In this document: positions 11,147 through 21,232 of the stretch, one piece after another
How positions within the stretch are numbered: position 1 is the stretch's first letter
How the letters are laid out: each line of letters opens with the position of its first letter
Assembly (NCBI GenBank): GCA_032622095.1
Contig: CP136068.1
Location: 183,960,796 to 184,024,795 of the forward strand
Reading direction: 5' to 3'
Length of the DNA stretch: 64,000 bases
Source of the DNA: Siphonodentalium dalli
Lineage: Eukaryota; Mollusca; Scaphopoda; Gadilida; Siphonodentaliidae
Notes under the pieces: generated by a model
What the model saw: only the letters and a program-made list of their open reading frames with translations
Databases searched by the model: none
What the model was told of the DNA's origin: nothing
Translations under genes and position numbers: made by a program

Positions 11147-12655
11147 TATTATCTATATAATATATGTTTATAATCTGACATGACAATATACATGTACAAA
11201 TAAAGAAATTAACAGAAAAGATACTACATAACATGAACATCAATTGGTGATATTTGTCTGATGAAGTAGCGGATATTTCTGATTTTACACGTACATTTGT
11301 GTTGCATACAGCAAAACTTTGGAGGCTATATGAATCATGCTCTCAAATGCCTTGTCGACATTGAGCCGTTGTCTGAATGAACGATTTAATGATATTTTTA
11401 TGCAAATCGTGCATCACTTTACTTATTCACACCATTATTATGCATTTTTATATTATTTGTATTCAATATATCGCATCGCCTGTCCATACAGTCAAAGGTG
11501 ATCAGGCACTTTTGGTTTTCCCATGGTCGTCGATTTTTCAATATTCGGCCTCAACCTAATTCCGGCTTTCGATGTTTCCGTACATAACACGCGGTAATTA
11601 CCACCTTTGGACTCCGTGGGCAAATTCTTTTCACATTTACTCAATTTGTTCTCCAATAAACGCTACTGTACAGTTTCTTATCCAATTGACACTTTTGTTC
11701 CTTTGACGGTATCTACGGTCCGATATGAAACTCTTAGGCATTGAGTTACAGATGGAAAACTAACCCCAATAATCCGGATTTTTGTCTACTACATATTCTA
11801 ATTGAAGGAAACATTATTCGTGAAAGACAGTGGGGTTGATGTCTATAATAGTGGCTCAATGTCTAACGGTTTCCATGTGAGTTGATCGGCTTTATGGTTG
11901 ATGTCACCTTGATGAGTTCATTTGACATAATGTTGCATATATATACACTGATAGTCTATTATGTGTGTTATGCTGTGTGAGGTCGTGTGCATGTGTGTGG
12001 ATCTTTAAATGAGGGTGCGTGTGCATTTGGTTGTGTGAGGGTGCGTGTGAGGGTAGGTGAGTTCGTGTGCGACTGAATGCTAGGTGAGGGGTGCGCGTGT
12101 GTCTGACTCTATTGTCAAATCTTAGATTCCCATATCTTTGATGAAACTTACTTGCATGTGTAGAACGTGTCGGTCAGCTTGCATCTGCATGTCTGTCAGT
12201 CGTGTTTCTTCCTGTCAGCATGTATGTCTGTCTAGATACTTATGTGACTGTCTGCCTGTCTGTATGTATGTCTCTTTCGCGTGTATGTTTGACTGTAAAA
12301 TCGTCTAAGCCTAGGCGTGTCTGGACGTGTTTACGTGTACGCCTGTGCGCGGCTGGGTGGTTGCATGTGACTGAGACTCAGTGTGTGTGTGCGTGTAACT
12401 GTGTGCGTAATCTCGCTTTATTTTGTGTTGTCATATTCCTTAAATGTGCATACATTCCACTGTCATTTTTGTATTATAATTGTTTGTAACTATGTTATTT
12501 AAATGTAACTCTCCGATAGTGGAGGCAATAAAAGGATATATATATATATATTATCTATATAATATATGTTGATAATCTGACATGACAATATACATGTACA
12601 AATAAAGAAATTAACAGAAAAGATACTACATAACATGAACATCAATTGATGATAT
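11147..12655 (+). mobile_element. 1.3-kb insertion flanked by 107-bp direct repeats, LINE-type 3' tail
   Basis: Segments 11147-11253 and 12549-12655 are the same 107 bp with two mismatches. The 1295 bp between them ends in a tail (AGTGGAGGCAATAAAAGG then TA repeats) closely like the 3' end of LINE element 1. The simplest reading is a 5'-truncated LINE or a non-autonomous partner that made an unusually long target-site duplication. The body has GT-rich stretches (about 11960-12430) and no recognisable ORF. A segmental tandem duplication is the alternative. Confidence 0.7.
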
Positions 12656-13705
12656 AAAACATGCATTGAAAACTTTATTGTTCAACCTGGTCAAGTGAAT
12701 GATGTTACTGGCAGATTACTCTCGTCTCATTATATACCAAGCTGTCTGGATGAATGCACTTAGAGACATATTGATCACCATTATATTAGCAGAACGAATA
12801 TGCAGTTTGACATTCCGCCTATATAGGTTTGAATAAAATTGCAATTTTCTCGATTGTTACATAGAATAATATATGTTGAATGTTTTAACATGGACAGTAT
12901 AACATGAAACATATCTATTTTGTCCATCGCTCATTATCTGCTTTGCCTAAGTATCGATTTCACAATAAACTTTAGCGCTTAAATGACAGTGTCGACGAAA
13001 CTTTATGAGATAGGTAATGCTTTCATGGTGTAATTATATATGCAAATTGCTTATGCATCTAAATGGTCTAAATGACGTCATTCTGATTTTGGGATTTTTG
13101 TTCATCCATAATTCACCGCCGTAATTGACTCAAAATACGTTAAAATGTTATTTGTTTACGCTCTAGCAACAAATGTATTACGAATAGAACAAGGTCAGCT
13201 TAGAAGAACTGTCCAAAAAACAACCAATTAAGCTGCAGTCCGGTTTTCCCCACATCATGAATATAAAACAAATGACCACGAACATTCACATTATGTAAAT
13301 ATGACTTCATTGTTCACGGGTGGGGCCCCTACTGTTAGAACAATATTCCAGTCCAGAGATTCTGCACATTTTATGTTGAAAATAACATTCTTGCATTTTC
13401 TTAGAGGGGCGGACTCTACCTAAATCCAACCATACATGTATATAAGACTCTCTCTAATATATTTAAAGGAGGTAAAGATGCAACAAATATATTAATGTGA
13501 GTCGATGATGTATAAAACTACACACAAATACACAAACAACAGCAGATGTTAAATGATAATTATACCAAACAATAGTATTTGACAGCCACTCATTTATTAG
13601 GTGAAGTTCTTCGATTAGATTCCTATACACAAAGTAGCCACAATTATCGGATGTATATTGGCTAACATTAAAGTATAAATATATATGCCGAAATGGGGCG
13701 ATAAC
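12656..13705. other. Intergenic with a fragment of an old repeat
   Basis: No gene was seen. Segment 13260-13400 (ACATTCACATTATGTAAAT and following) resembles stretches near 9420-9560, 15000-15140 and 16385-16490, so it is probably a very diverged member of that repeat. Confidence 0.45.
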
Positions 13706-14186
13706 GCTGATGGGGTCACTGTCACAAGGCATCGGTCACATTCATAGCCAGCTATTTTAATCGAGCACAAATGTAGCCAGCTTTAAAATTACATTTTGTA
13801 GCCATATTTTCATATTCAGGCGAGCCTCGTGCAATGAACACGATCAGGTTAATCTCATTTTTCTCATTTGATAGATGAGCAACAACTTGAATTTTGTTTT
13901 GCTATTAGTTCATCTAATAACCTGAGGTTTCCGATCAATGTCGTTGGAATGCTCGAATTATATTCCAATATAAGTTGATAAACGAAATCAGTTTGGAGCA
14001 AGACGTCGACATTTTAGTCACGAACGCGATAACGTCATACTTCGCGCCATATAAAGCATGGAATTAGAAAATCTGGCTGCGAATGTGATCGCCGATGAAA
14101 AAGTTGGCTAAAAAAAAACAATTGTGATCCATTTAAAAAGCTGGCTACGAATATGACCAGAGCCTTGTGACAATGACCCCATCGGC
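13706..14186. mobile_element. Long-TIR MITE with 9-bp target duplication (Mutator-like?)
   Basis: The terminal inverted repeats begin GCYGATGGGGTCA and extend, with divergence, for about 120 bp (13706-13820 against 14065-14186). The identical 9-mer GGCGATAAC flanks both ends (13697-13705 and 14187-14195). Long TIRs with a 9-bp duplication are characteristic of Mutator-like elements (family knowledge). The interior has no transposase ORF. Confidence 0.75.
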
Positions 14187-14195
14187 GGCGATAAC

Positions 14196-14784
14196 ACCCG
14201 TTGATTATAGAATAAAATTTAATCAATTTCAGGGACAAGTATACATATATTTTATTTGTTACATTTACCTGAAAAAAATTGTATGAGAATACCTCGATGA
14301 CGAGTGGTCTATTCGTTGCATTCCGGAGTTTCTGCCAACCGTATCATATTTATATTCCGGTCGGTTCGTATTCATTCGACTGTTCAATTTGGCATAATTT
14401 TGTCGACTAGCAGCACACTTGACATATTGGTTAATGTTGTATTATTTCAGGATGAACCAATCCTCAAAAACTGGACATTATACTAGTCAACCTATAAGTT
14501 CTTCTGAATTCAGAAACAACTCGGACAATTTCTAAGAGTAATACTTACGCATGACATAACATTTGTTGACTGAATTCAGAAAGAGTGAAAGTAGATAAAA
14601 AGAAAATTGTCCATTTTATAAGTAGTACCTGTCTCAACAAACTGATCTCAACGAATTAACTTCAGTTTATATATTACATAGTCCTCTCTCAAGAGCTATA
14701 CCACTGTACACAGTATACTTAGATATCCCAGCAGTCTGTGACTGTGAGGTAACTGTATATCACAAGGAACTCACGATACGAGTA
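14196..14784. other. Intergenic, no gene seen
   Basis: No ORF or domain was recognised. Two short AATTCAGAAA segments (14504-14580) resemble pieces of the repeats that follow. Confidence 0.4.
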
Positions 14785-16835
14785 GCTGTATACTGTAATG
14801 TTTTGCTCACATTACTATGACAATATTGTTTATATATGTATCACCAAACATATCTAAATATAGTCCAATTAGCTAATTGGTGCCAGGGACCTTGTCTCTA
14901 TTTTTGTTGACTACCACTGTGTGGGTCATTATCACAAACCATGTCTATCTATGTTCTCTTATTGTCTTAAATATTTCATGAATAAAAGAAGACACAACAA
15001 AATGATATCAAAATTCAAAACATATACACAATATGTAAAATAAATCCACAAACACACAAGTATCACTTCATTGTCAATGATTGGAGTCTGTGTACATTTT
15101 TTAGATATACTAAAAATTTCATGTTGGAAATGACATTCTTTACTTTTTCTAAACTGTTTTGACTTTTGAAAACATTCTGACAAATTATAAGAATATTACA
15201 AACTTATATCCTTCTATAACCGAGTTTATTTTAACTTAATTCACAAAAGTTGAATGTAAATCTAATACTCCAAAATTTCTGTTGACAATAACATCCTTAA
15301 CTTCTCCTAAATTTGAATAAACAACTCAGAACAATTCTACGAATACAAATGTATGTCCTGGTATTACATAATTATGCTATTATGCCACCGACCCTCCGAT
15401 CCGTCCGTCCGTAACAAACATTTCACAACACAACAGTATCTATAATCCAATATGGATGTCCTTTGGTATGGTGGCAGATCAGTATTGTGGAAAGAACCTC
15501 CACAAAGTGCAGGTTTTGTCTGCACTTTTTTCCAAAGTTATGGCTCTGCGAATGCGTCCATGACAGACATTCTTTAGATGTCTTTATTATTGTATTTCGT
15601 TGTCATTTAGCACGATCTAGTGCAGGTTTGTGGAAAGGATAGCTTAGGATACCCACTTACTACGGGTTTCGTTCATTAATTTTTACCAGATTTACGGCCC
15701 TTGTGTTATCGAGCAATTAACCAATTACTTGCTCTAACACGCTTTTAATCATTACAATATTACCACAGTCATTTGTACAAGTCAACCAATAAACAGATTG
15801 CAGCCATCGCAGGCAGCGGAATTTTGATCAGAACATGCTTTGGTACTCATCAGAATGACAAGCTGACTGGTACTAGGTCATCGCATGAGTGATGCGATAC
15901 AGACACAGTACGAGCGACCTTGCAGAAGTGTCACAACTTGGCGCGGGATTTGAAACAACGAGCAATCCGACGTCGCTCAAAGCGGCCATGCCACTGCTCT
16001 GTGAAGACTTGCAATAAACAAACGACGCGCTGCGAACCCATATCGTTGTGTTTGCAGCGAGTACAATTCCGACACGCTAACCACTGGACCACGGAACTAA
16101 TTGGTCTCAGATGTCACACACAACTCACTATCACACAGCTGTATATTGTAATGTTTCCCCACACCTCCATGACACCATTGGTTATATACCTATAACACAA
16201 AACTTTTAAATATAGTGGCATAACTAATTGATGTCAGGGACCTGTGCTCTCCTATCGTGGACTGCCTCTAATGAGGTCAATATCACAAGCCACCGATCTC
16301 TGGTTATTGTTTGTGCGCATATAATTATGTTGTCTTAATGGAATACATTTATAATGAATAAATGAAGAAAAACAAAATGATTTCGATACCGACACACATT
16401 CACACTAAGTAAATGTAATGTCCTTTTCAATGAGTGTAGTGTATTCAGAGCATTTTCTAGAGTTACTCCAAATGATATGTCGACAATAACATACTTAACT
16501 TTCTCTTAACTTCTTCTGCATTTAGAAAACAATTCAGATGAATTATAAAAGTAATACAAACTTCCGAGTTTATTTTAACTCATTTACTTAGGTATTCCAA
16601 AAATGTGTGCGATTGTGTATGAGCATTATATAGTTGGTCTCAGATATCATAAATATCTAACGATAAATGTAATGTAGCTGTATACTGTAATGTTTTCTCA
16701 TATGTCGCTGACAAGACTAGTTATATATGCATAACAAAAAGTACCTACTTTAGTACCATGACTAATTGATGTCGGGGGTATGTGATATCTTCTCGTTGAC
16801 TAACAATGTTGTCACAGAGGTGAATGTGGTAGGTA
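14785..16835. repeat. Three diverged copies of one old repeat (about 14785-15345, 16105-16585, 16640-16835)
   Basis: The copies share an ordered set of blocks: AGCTGTATACTGTAATGTTT, a TTATATATG-type block, CTAATTGATGTCAGGGACC-type sequence, a TATCACAA-type block and an AATAAATGAAGA block. The third copy is truncated by the border with the host exon. No coding capacity was recognised. Such low identity implies an old family. Confidence 0.6.
15346..16104. other. Intergenic between repeat copies, no gene seen
   Basis: Short ORFs such as that at 15920-16195 have no recognisable domain. Nothing else was found. Confidence 0.4.
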
Positions 16836-16905
16836 CCCATGCTTGTGATTAGATGGTCTCCTGCATTGTCATGGCTATCAAGTAATTTGAATTTGTCTCA
16901 TCATG

Positions 16906-17314
16906 TTATGGTGTGATGTCGAAGCATTCCTTCTGTCCGTTGTCACAACTGTCCAGGTCCGAGGATGCAGTTTTATCTGCATTGAACAAGAGGCATGTTT
17001 TCGTTGCGAACTGTATCTTGGTGCAATCTGAGGTTTGTGAGCATCTAACTGCGCATTCTGAAGCAGAGTTGGCTGTGATATTTGACAGTAAACCAGTGGC
17101 TTGGTTTAAGTTACTTCTGAATTTGTAGACATTGCTTCTGACATTAACGACTTGGTCTGGGTCAGATGTGGTCGGTGTGTCTCGTTGAGTGTCAGATGTA
17201 GTGCGTGAAGGTGACGTGGTTGTCACTGTTGACGGTGCAGTTGTATCAATTGAATCGGGAGATGACGCGGTGGATTCAGTGGACATTGTTTCAGAAGTGG
17301 TGTCGGTTGTTGTT
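16906..17314 (-). CDS. Host gene, last exon 3' part: Thr/Ser-rich linker plus PAN/apple-like domain
   Basis: On the minus strand the frame reads from the retroelement junction at 17314 to the stop at 16906-16908. It starts with a Thr/Ser/Pro-rich, mucin-like stretch of about 55 residues. It continues into a compact Cys-rich domain (SASECAVRCSQTSDCTKIQF, then TCLLF and a C-terminal Cys pair), the usual layout of PAN/apple domains, which mediate protein or carbohydrate contacts in secreted or surface proteins. The exon's 5' half lies on the far side of the 10.9-kb LINE insertion (28223-28390), and the frame is continuous across the target duplication. The gene product is probably extracellular; no signal peptide is visible in the window. 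Confidence 0.7.
17301..17314. repeat. Target-site duplication, left copy (TGTCGGTTGTTGTT)
   Basis: This 14-mer is identical to 28223-28236. The pair brackets the LINE at 17315-28222 and lies within Thr codons of the host exon. Confidence 0.9.
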
Positions 17315-17851
17315 TTTTACTTTAAACATATTTTATTCGTATATAAATATACAAAAGGGATCGGGGCACAAGTTATTTCAACTTAGGTAGTCCCTCTCCC
17401 GTACAAAATTTACAATACATTGTTATAAGATGACAAAAGGCGATAACAGAAACGTTTGTACATGGTGAGAAAACAATTTGAATTTGCATTATGTCGAATA
17501 ACATCTTTCAGCGTATGTTTATGGATTACCAATTAGAACGAGCATAAATATGTGCATATCTATATCTATTGTGATATTTAAGGAAGATGTAAATATAGAG
17601 TGCAAGGCTATGTATGTATCAAACATTTGACTGTAATGTTAAGCTAAATGTGTATAGTAGTGAATTTGGCGATTCGCCAGATGACGCCCTTGACAGTTAC
17701 GCTGGAAGAAATTATCGATGTGAATACAAATGGTACATGGATGTGGCAATCCGAATGAGGGAGGGGTGTCTAGCAATGTTTGTAATTGGTGTATATTGAG
17801 CGATTTGAGGTTGACATTGGATTGTGGCTATATGTCAACGCAGCCAGACGT
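17315..17851 (-). other. 3' UTR of LINE A
   Basis: The last 100 bases carry a block (CTTGTGCCCCGATCCC and AATAAAATATGTTTAAA) that is conserved at the 3' ends of the related elements at 28544 and 41991. It is the likely recognition region for the element's own reverse transcriptase. Confidence 0.75.
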
Positions 17852-20800
17852 TCATGAATCGAAGCGTTTTGTCGCAGCAATATACTGTTGCACTATTTGG
17901 AAAAACCTTATATTTTCCGGAATTGAGATGTACGATATCCCGAAAAGAAACTGATCGATGTCGGTTATAATGAAGCGTTCGCGGTTTAACTTATCGTCAA
18001 GTTCCAACCGTTCATTTTGATACAAAGGGCACATAAAAAAGAAATGGTATGCATCTTCCAAAGGGTTCCCACAACTGCAAACAGGACTTTCGGCTATGTA
18101 GTTTTGATACATATCAGCACGAAGATCACTGCACCCGTTTCGAATTCGGGAATGTATCATATTATATCGTCTGAGACCTGAATAGAAATGAGGGCTCACG
18201 GGGTTTGGGGGTTGGTATACGAGTCGTAAATTGAATTTGAAGTCAGAGAAAGGGACAACGTCGCTCATTTCAGTTGGGATTTTGTTCCAATCAGCTATCG
18301 CCGAGGGCAAAAAGGACTTTTTGTAGTGCTCAGTGTGGCATCGGTAAGAATAGAATTTTCCCGGGCGTCTGAAATTATAACTTGAGACCTGGCTAGCTCT
18401 GGGTGGAAGGATGGTAGATAGGTAAATTGGCGATTCATTTTTCACTATTTTGTAAATCACTTCAAGCTTGTGGTATTGGCGCCGCGTTTCCAAAGAAAGC
18501 CAACCTACCTCCTGCAGGACAACAAAATTAGAAACCGATCGTGTCAGTCCAGAGACTATACGGCCAGCATCTGCATGGAGGCGGTCGAGCTTGTCTAATA
18601 GGTAACGCGGTGCGCAGTCCCATACAACATCAGAATAATCGAATAGTGGTAATATATAAGTTTTGTATATCTTTTCGAGCGTTTTTCTATCGAGTTGATA
18701 TTTAAATCGCCTCAACTGGGCCAGACGAGAGGCGATCCTCTTCACTGTACTTTCTATATGAATGTTCCAGTTTAGATTTTGTTGTAGTTCAAGACCAAGG
18801 TGTTTATGAGATTCCACAAAGCTGATAGGGTCGTTTATAAATTTAAGGTTTGGTATTTCTGGAGAGGGTGGGGTCAACGAGAAAGACATACCCACGGTTT
18901 TGGTTGGGTTAAAGCTCACGAGCCAGTTTTTTGACCAGGTCGTTATTTTCGTCAAATCGTTATTCATAATTTTAGAAAGTTCATCCAGATCCCAGTGGCT
19001 GCTCATAATACAAGTATCATCTGCGTACATTCTCGTGATGGAGTCAATATTATCTGCTAAATCGTTTATATAGACGAGGAATAAAAAAGGGCCCAGAATA
19101 TATCCCTGGGGGACTCCTGCGGAGATAACCTCGTAGCTGGAAAAGGTATTATTTATCAGGACTCTTTGTTTTCTGTTTAATAGATAGTCTTCGATCCATT
19201 GTAATGTCTGACCCTCCACACCGTAGCGTTGAAGTTTGTAAATCAGCCCCTTGTGCCATACTCTTTCGAATGCTTTGGATATGTCACAAAATATGCCGCA
19301 TGTGAAGAGGCCTTTATCGATAGATTGACAGATATTGTTGTATAGGTCTATTAATTGGTATGTGGTATTGTGACCAGAGAGAAATCCGGATTGGTGAAAG
19401 TACAAGAGTTTATTTTCTAAGAAGAAGGCACTTATCTGTTTCAAGACAACCTTCTCAAAGACTTTGGCTAGGCATGGTAGCAATGAGATCGGGCGGTAAT
19501 TTTTGGGGTCAGCGGGGTCTTCTTTTTTGAAAATTGGGATAACATTAGCTAGTTTCCATATTTCGGGGAATTTCGCACTATTGATCGATTTCTTAAATAG
19601 GAGGACTAACGGCTTTGATATTGAACTTGAAGTTTCGTGGAGCATTCTGACACTGATTCCGTCGTGGCCATGAGCTTTATTCAATTTTAAAGATTTGATA
19701 GCTGTTTCAACATCTGATTCCACAAAAGACAATTCTGGCATCAGCTTTTTGCTTCGAGTGTGAAAGAGGGGAGGGGTATGCGCAGAATCGTTTATAGTGG
19801 AGTTTGATATGAAGCTCATATTTAGAATTTTAGCTTTTTCAGAATCATCTGACGCATATGATTTCCCACTGGCATTTATGGTTCCAGTGGCGCTATATAG
19901 AGGAGGGATATTGTTCACTTTCTTTTTATTTAGGAGATGGTTAACAAGCTGCCAGAAATCACGGGGGTTTGGGGAGTCTTTTATTCTGTCTCCCAAATTA
20001 TCATCAAATTTTAGTTTGGCGTATTTTTTCATGTTATTAACTTTATTCCTTGATTGTTTATATGCCCGCCATGAAACTTGGTTGTTGATTTTTAATGCCT
20101 TTGATCTGAGTCTATCTCGCTTGCGTAACTCTATTCTAATCTCCGAGGTGAACCAAATTTTATCTTTGGGGCGGATTGTCACGTTAAGTTGTGGTATATT
20201 TCTGTCCATGATTGATAGGAAAGTAGATTGGAATATTTTGACCGCCGAATCGATATCAGGGGCCGCGTTGATTAGGTCTTCCCAGAGTACATCATTTAGC
20301 AAGCAGTTCGCTCGCTGGAAATTAGCTTTTTTGTAATTCCATACTTTTCTCTGGAAAGCGGAGACTGTGGGGCAGTCGAAAGATATTGTTGCATAAACAC
20401 CCAAGTGGTCTGAAACTCCGAGGTTTAAAACATCGCAATCCAAGACATGAAGTGATTTACTGATAATAATAGGATCGAGTAGTGTGCTAGTCCTACTGGT
20501 AACTCTTGTTGGGTCTTTTATCACATTTACCAAGCTATATGCGTCGGAAATTAGCTTTATTTTGGAGGTACTCACGAGGTAATTAGAATTATAGTCTCCA
20601 GTGAGTACTATATTTTCAGAGATGTCAAGTGCATCAGAAATTGAGGAGTCCAGAAGGCCCCAATAATTATGGCTACAAAATTGGTCTGACCTGTATGATA
20701 CCCCAATAATCATGTGAGATTTTTTAGCAAATACTTCAAACCAGAGAATCGAGGAGTCGAATTCTAGGTCAAATCTTTCTTTGTAAATAACATGGTCTGC

Positions 20801-21232
20801 AAACATGACACATATTCCACCCCCGTACGCGTCTCGGTCTTTTCGAATAGGGGAACAGTATCCATGGACTTCTAAATGTTCGGAGGAATATGCTGGATCA
20901 AGATGCGCCTCAGTAAAGCAGAGAACGTCGAATTCGTTGATCAAGTCAATTATCGTTTCTAACTTGTGTCGGATACTTCTTACATTGTAATGAAAGATAG
21001 AAATGGAATTAGGAACATTTTTCGAGTGAGTGGGAGGGCCTGGGTTGGTCTCTATGTCGCCCGATAACAATATCAGAAAGAGGGTAAAAAGAAATATAAG
21101 TTTGATGTTAATTCTCCAAAAACCGCTACGGATATGCAGACTACTGTGAAGGTGGATGGTGAAAGGCGAACTCTTTTTCCTCGAATCAAAGATACCAATC
21201 GCAGCCCTATACTGGTTCAGACAACACGACAT
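17852..21232 (-). CDS. LINE A ORF2: 2A-led endonuclease-reverse transcriptase (intact, 1126 aa)
   Basis: The product should nick target DNA and copy the element RNA at the nick (target-primed reverse transcription). Residues 1-57 are basic, then strongly hydrophobic (about 43-56), and lead directly into GDIETNPGP (58-66), a 2A-type ribosome-skipping motif. The APE endonuclease domain follows: FHYNVRS (80-86), the catalytic Glu in TEAH (107-110), GDYNS (212-216) and SDH (274-276). The RT domain has PKNYRPISLLP, the Asp-bearing motif CDISKAFERVWHKG, AGVPQGYILGP (Tyr where Ser is usual) and YADD at 736-739. A C-terminal CSCG ... DAYHFFFMC motif resembles a zinc knuckle. There are no frameshifts or stops. 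The ATG at 21232 gives the full 2A leader and is matched by the related element's ATG at 50379. Confidence 0.92.
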   Translation of the reverse strand: MSCCLNQYRAAIGIFDSRKKSSPFTIHLHSSLHIRSGFWRINIKLIFLFTLFLILLSGDIETNPGPPTHSKNVPNSISIFHYNVRSIRHKLETIIDLINEFDVLCFTEAHLDPAYSSEHLEVHGYCSPIRKDRDAYGGGICVMFADHVIYKERFDLEFDSSILWFEVFAKKSHMIIGVSYRSDQFCSHNYWGLLDSSISDALDISENIVLTGDYNSNYLVSTSKIKLISDAYSLVNVIKDPTRVTSRTSTLLDPIIISKSLHVLDCDVLNLGVSDHLGVYATISFDCPTVSAFQRKVWNYKKANFQRANCLLNDVLWEDLINAAPDIDSAVKIFQSTFLSIMDRNIPQLNVTIRPKDKIWFTSEIRIELRKRDRLRSKALKINNQVSWRAYKQSRNKVNNMKKYAKLKFDDNLGDRIKDSPNPRDFWQLVNHLLNKKKVNNIPPLYSATGTINASGKSYASDDSEKAKILNMSFISNSTINDSAHTPPLFHTRSKKLMPELSFVESDVETAIKSLKLNKAHGHDGISVRMLHETSSSISKPLVLLFKKSINSAKFPEIWKLANVIPIFKKEDPADPKNYRPISLLPCLAKVFEKVVLKQISAFFLENKLLYFHQSGFLSGHNTTYQLIDLYNNICQSIDKGLFTCGIFCDISKAFERVWHKGLIYKLQRYGVEGQTLQWIEDYLLNRKQRVLINNTFSSYEVISAGVPQGYILGPFLFLVYINDLADNIDSITRMYADDTCIMSSHWDLDELSKIMNNDLTKITTWSKNWLVSFNPTKTVGMSFSLTPPSPEIPNLKFINDPISFVESHKHLGLELQQNLNWNIHIESTVKRIASRLAQLRRFKYQLDRKTLEKIYKTYILPLFDYSDVVWDCAPRYLLDKLDRLHADAGRIVSGLTRSVSNFVVLQEVGWLSLETRRQYHKLEVIYKIVKNESPIYLSTILPPRASQVSSYNFRRPGKFYSYRCHTEHYKKSFLPSAIADWNKIPTEMSDVVPFSDFKFNLRLVYQPPNPVSPHFYSGLRRYNMIHSRIRNGCSDLRADMYQNYIAESPVCSCGNPLEDAYHFFFMCPLYQNERLELDDKLNRERFIITDIDQFLFGISYISIPENIRFFQIVQQYIAATKRFDS
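21035..21061 (-). other. 2A ribosome-skipping motif (GDIETNPGP) in LINE A ORF2
   Basis: The nine residues fit the D-[V/I]-E-x-N-P-G-P consensus exactly and follow a hydrophobic segment. In 2A peptides the ribosome fails to form the Gly-Pro bond and releases the upstream peptide. 2A-like sequences near the start of non-LTR ORFs are known from some invertebrate elements, where the leader can also behave as a signal sequence. Activity here is inference. Confidence 0.85.

Noticed and set aside
19797-20336. 179-codon + strand ORF inside LINE A
   Set aside because: It is the antisense shadow of the intact minus-strand ORF2 and shows no domain of its own.
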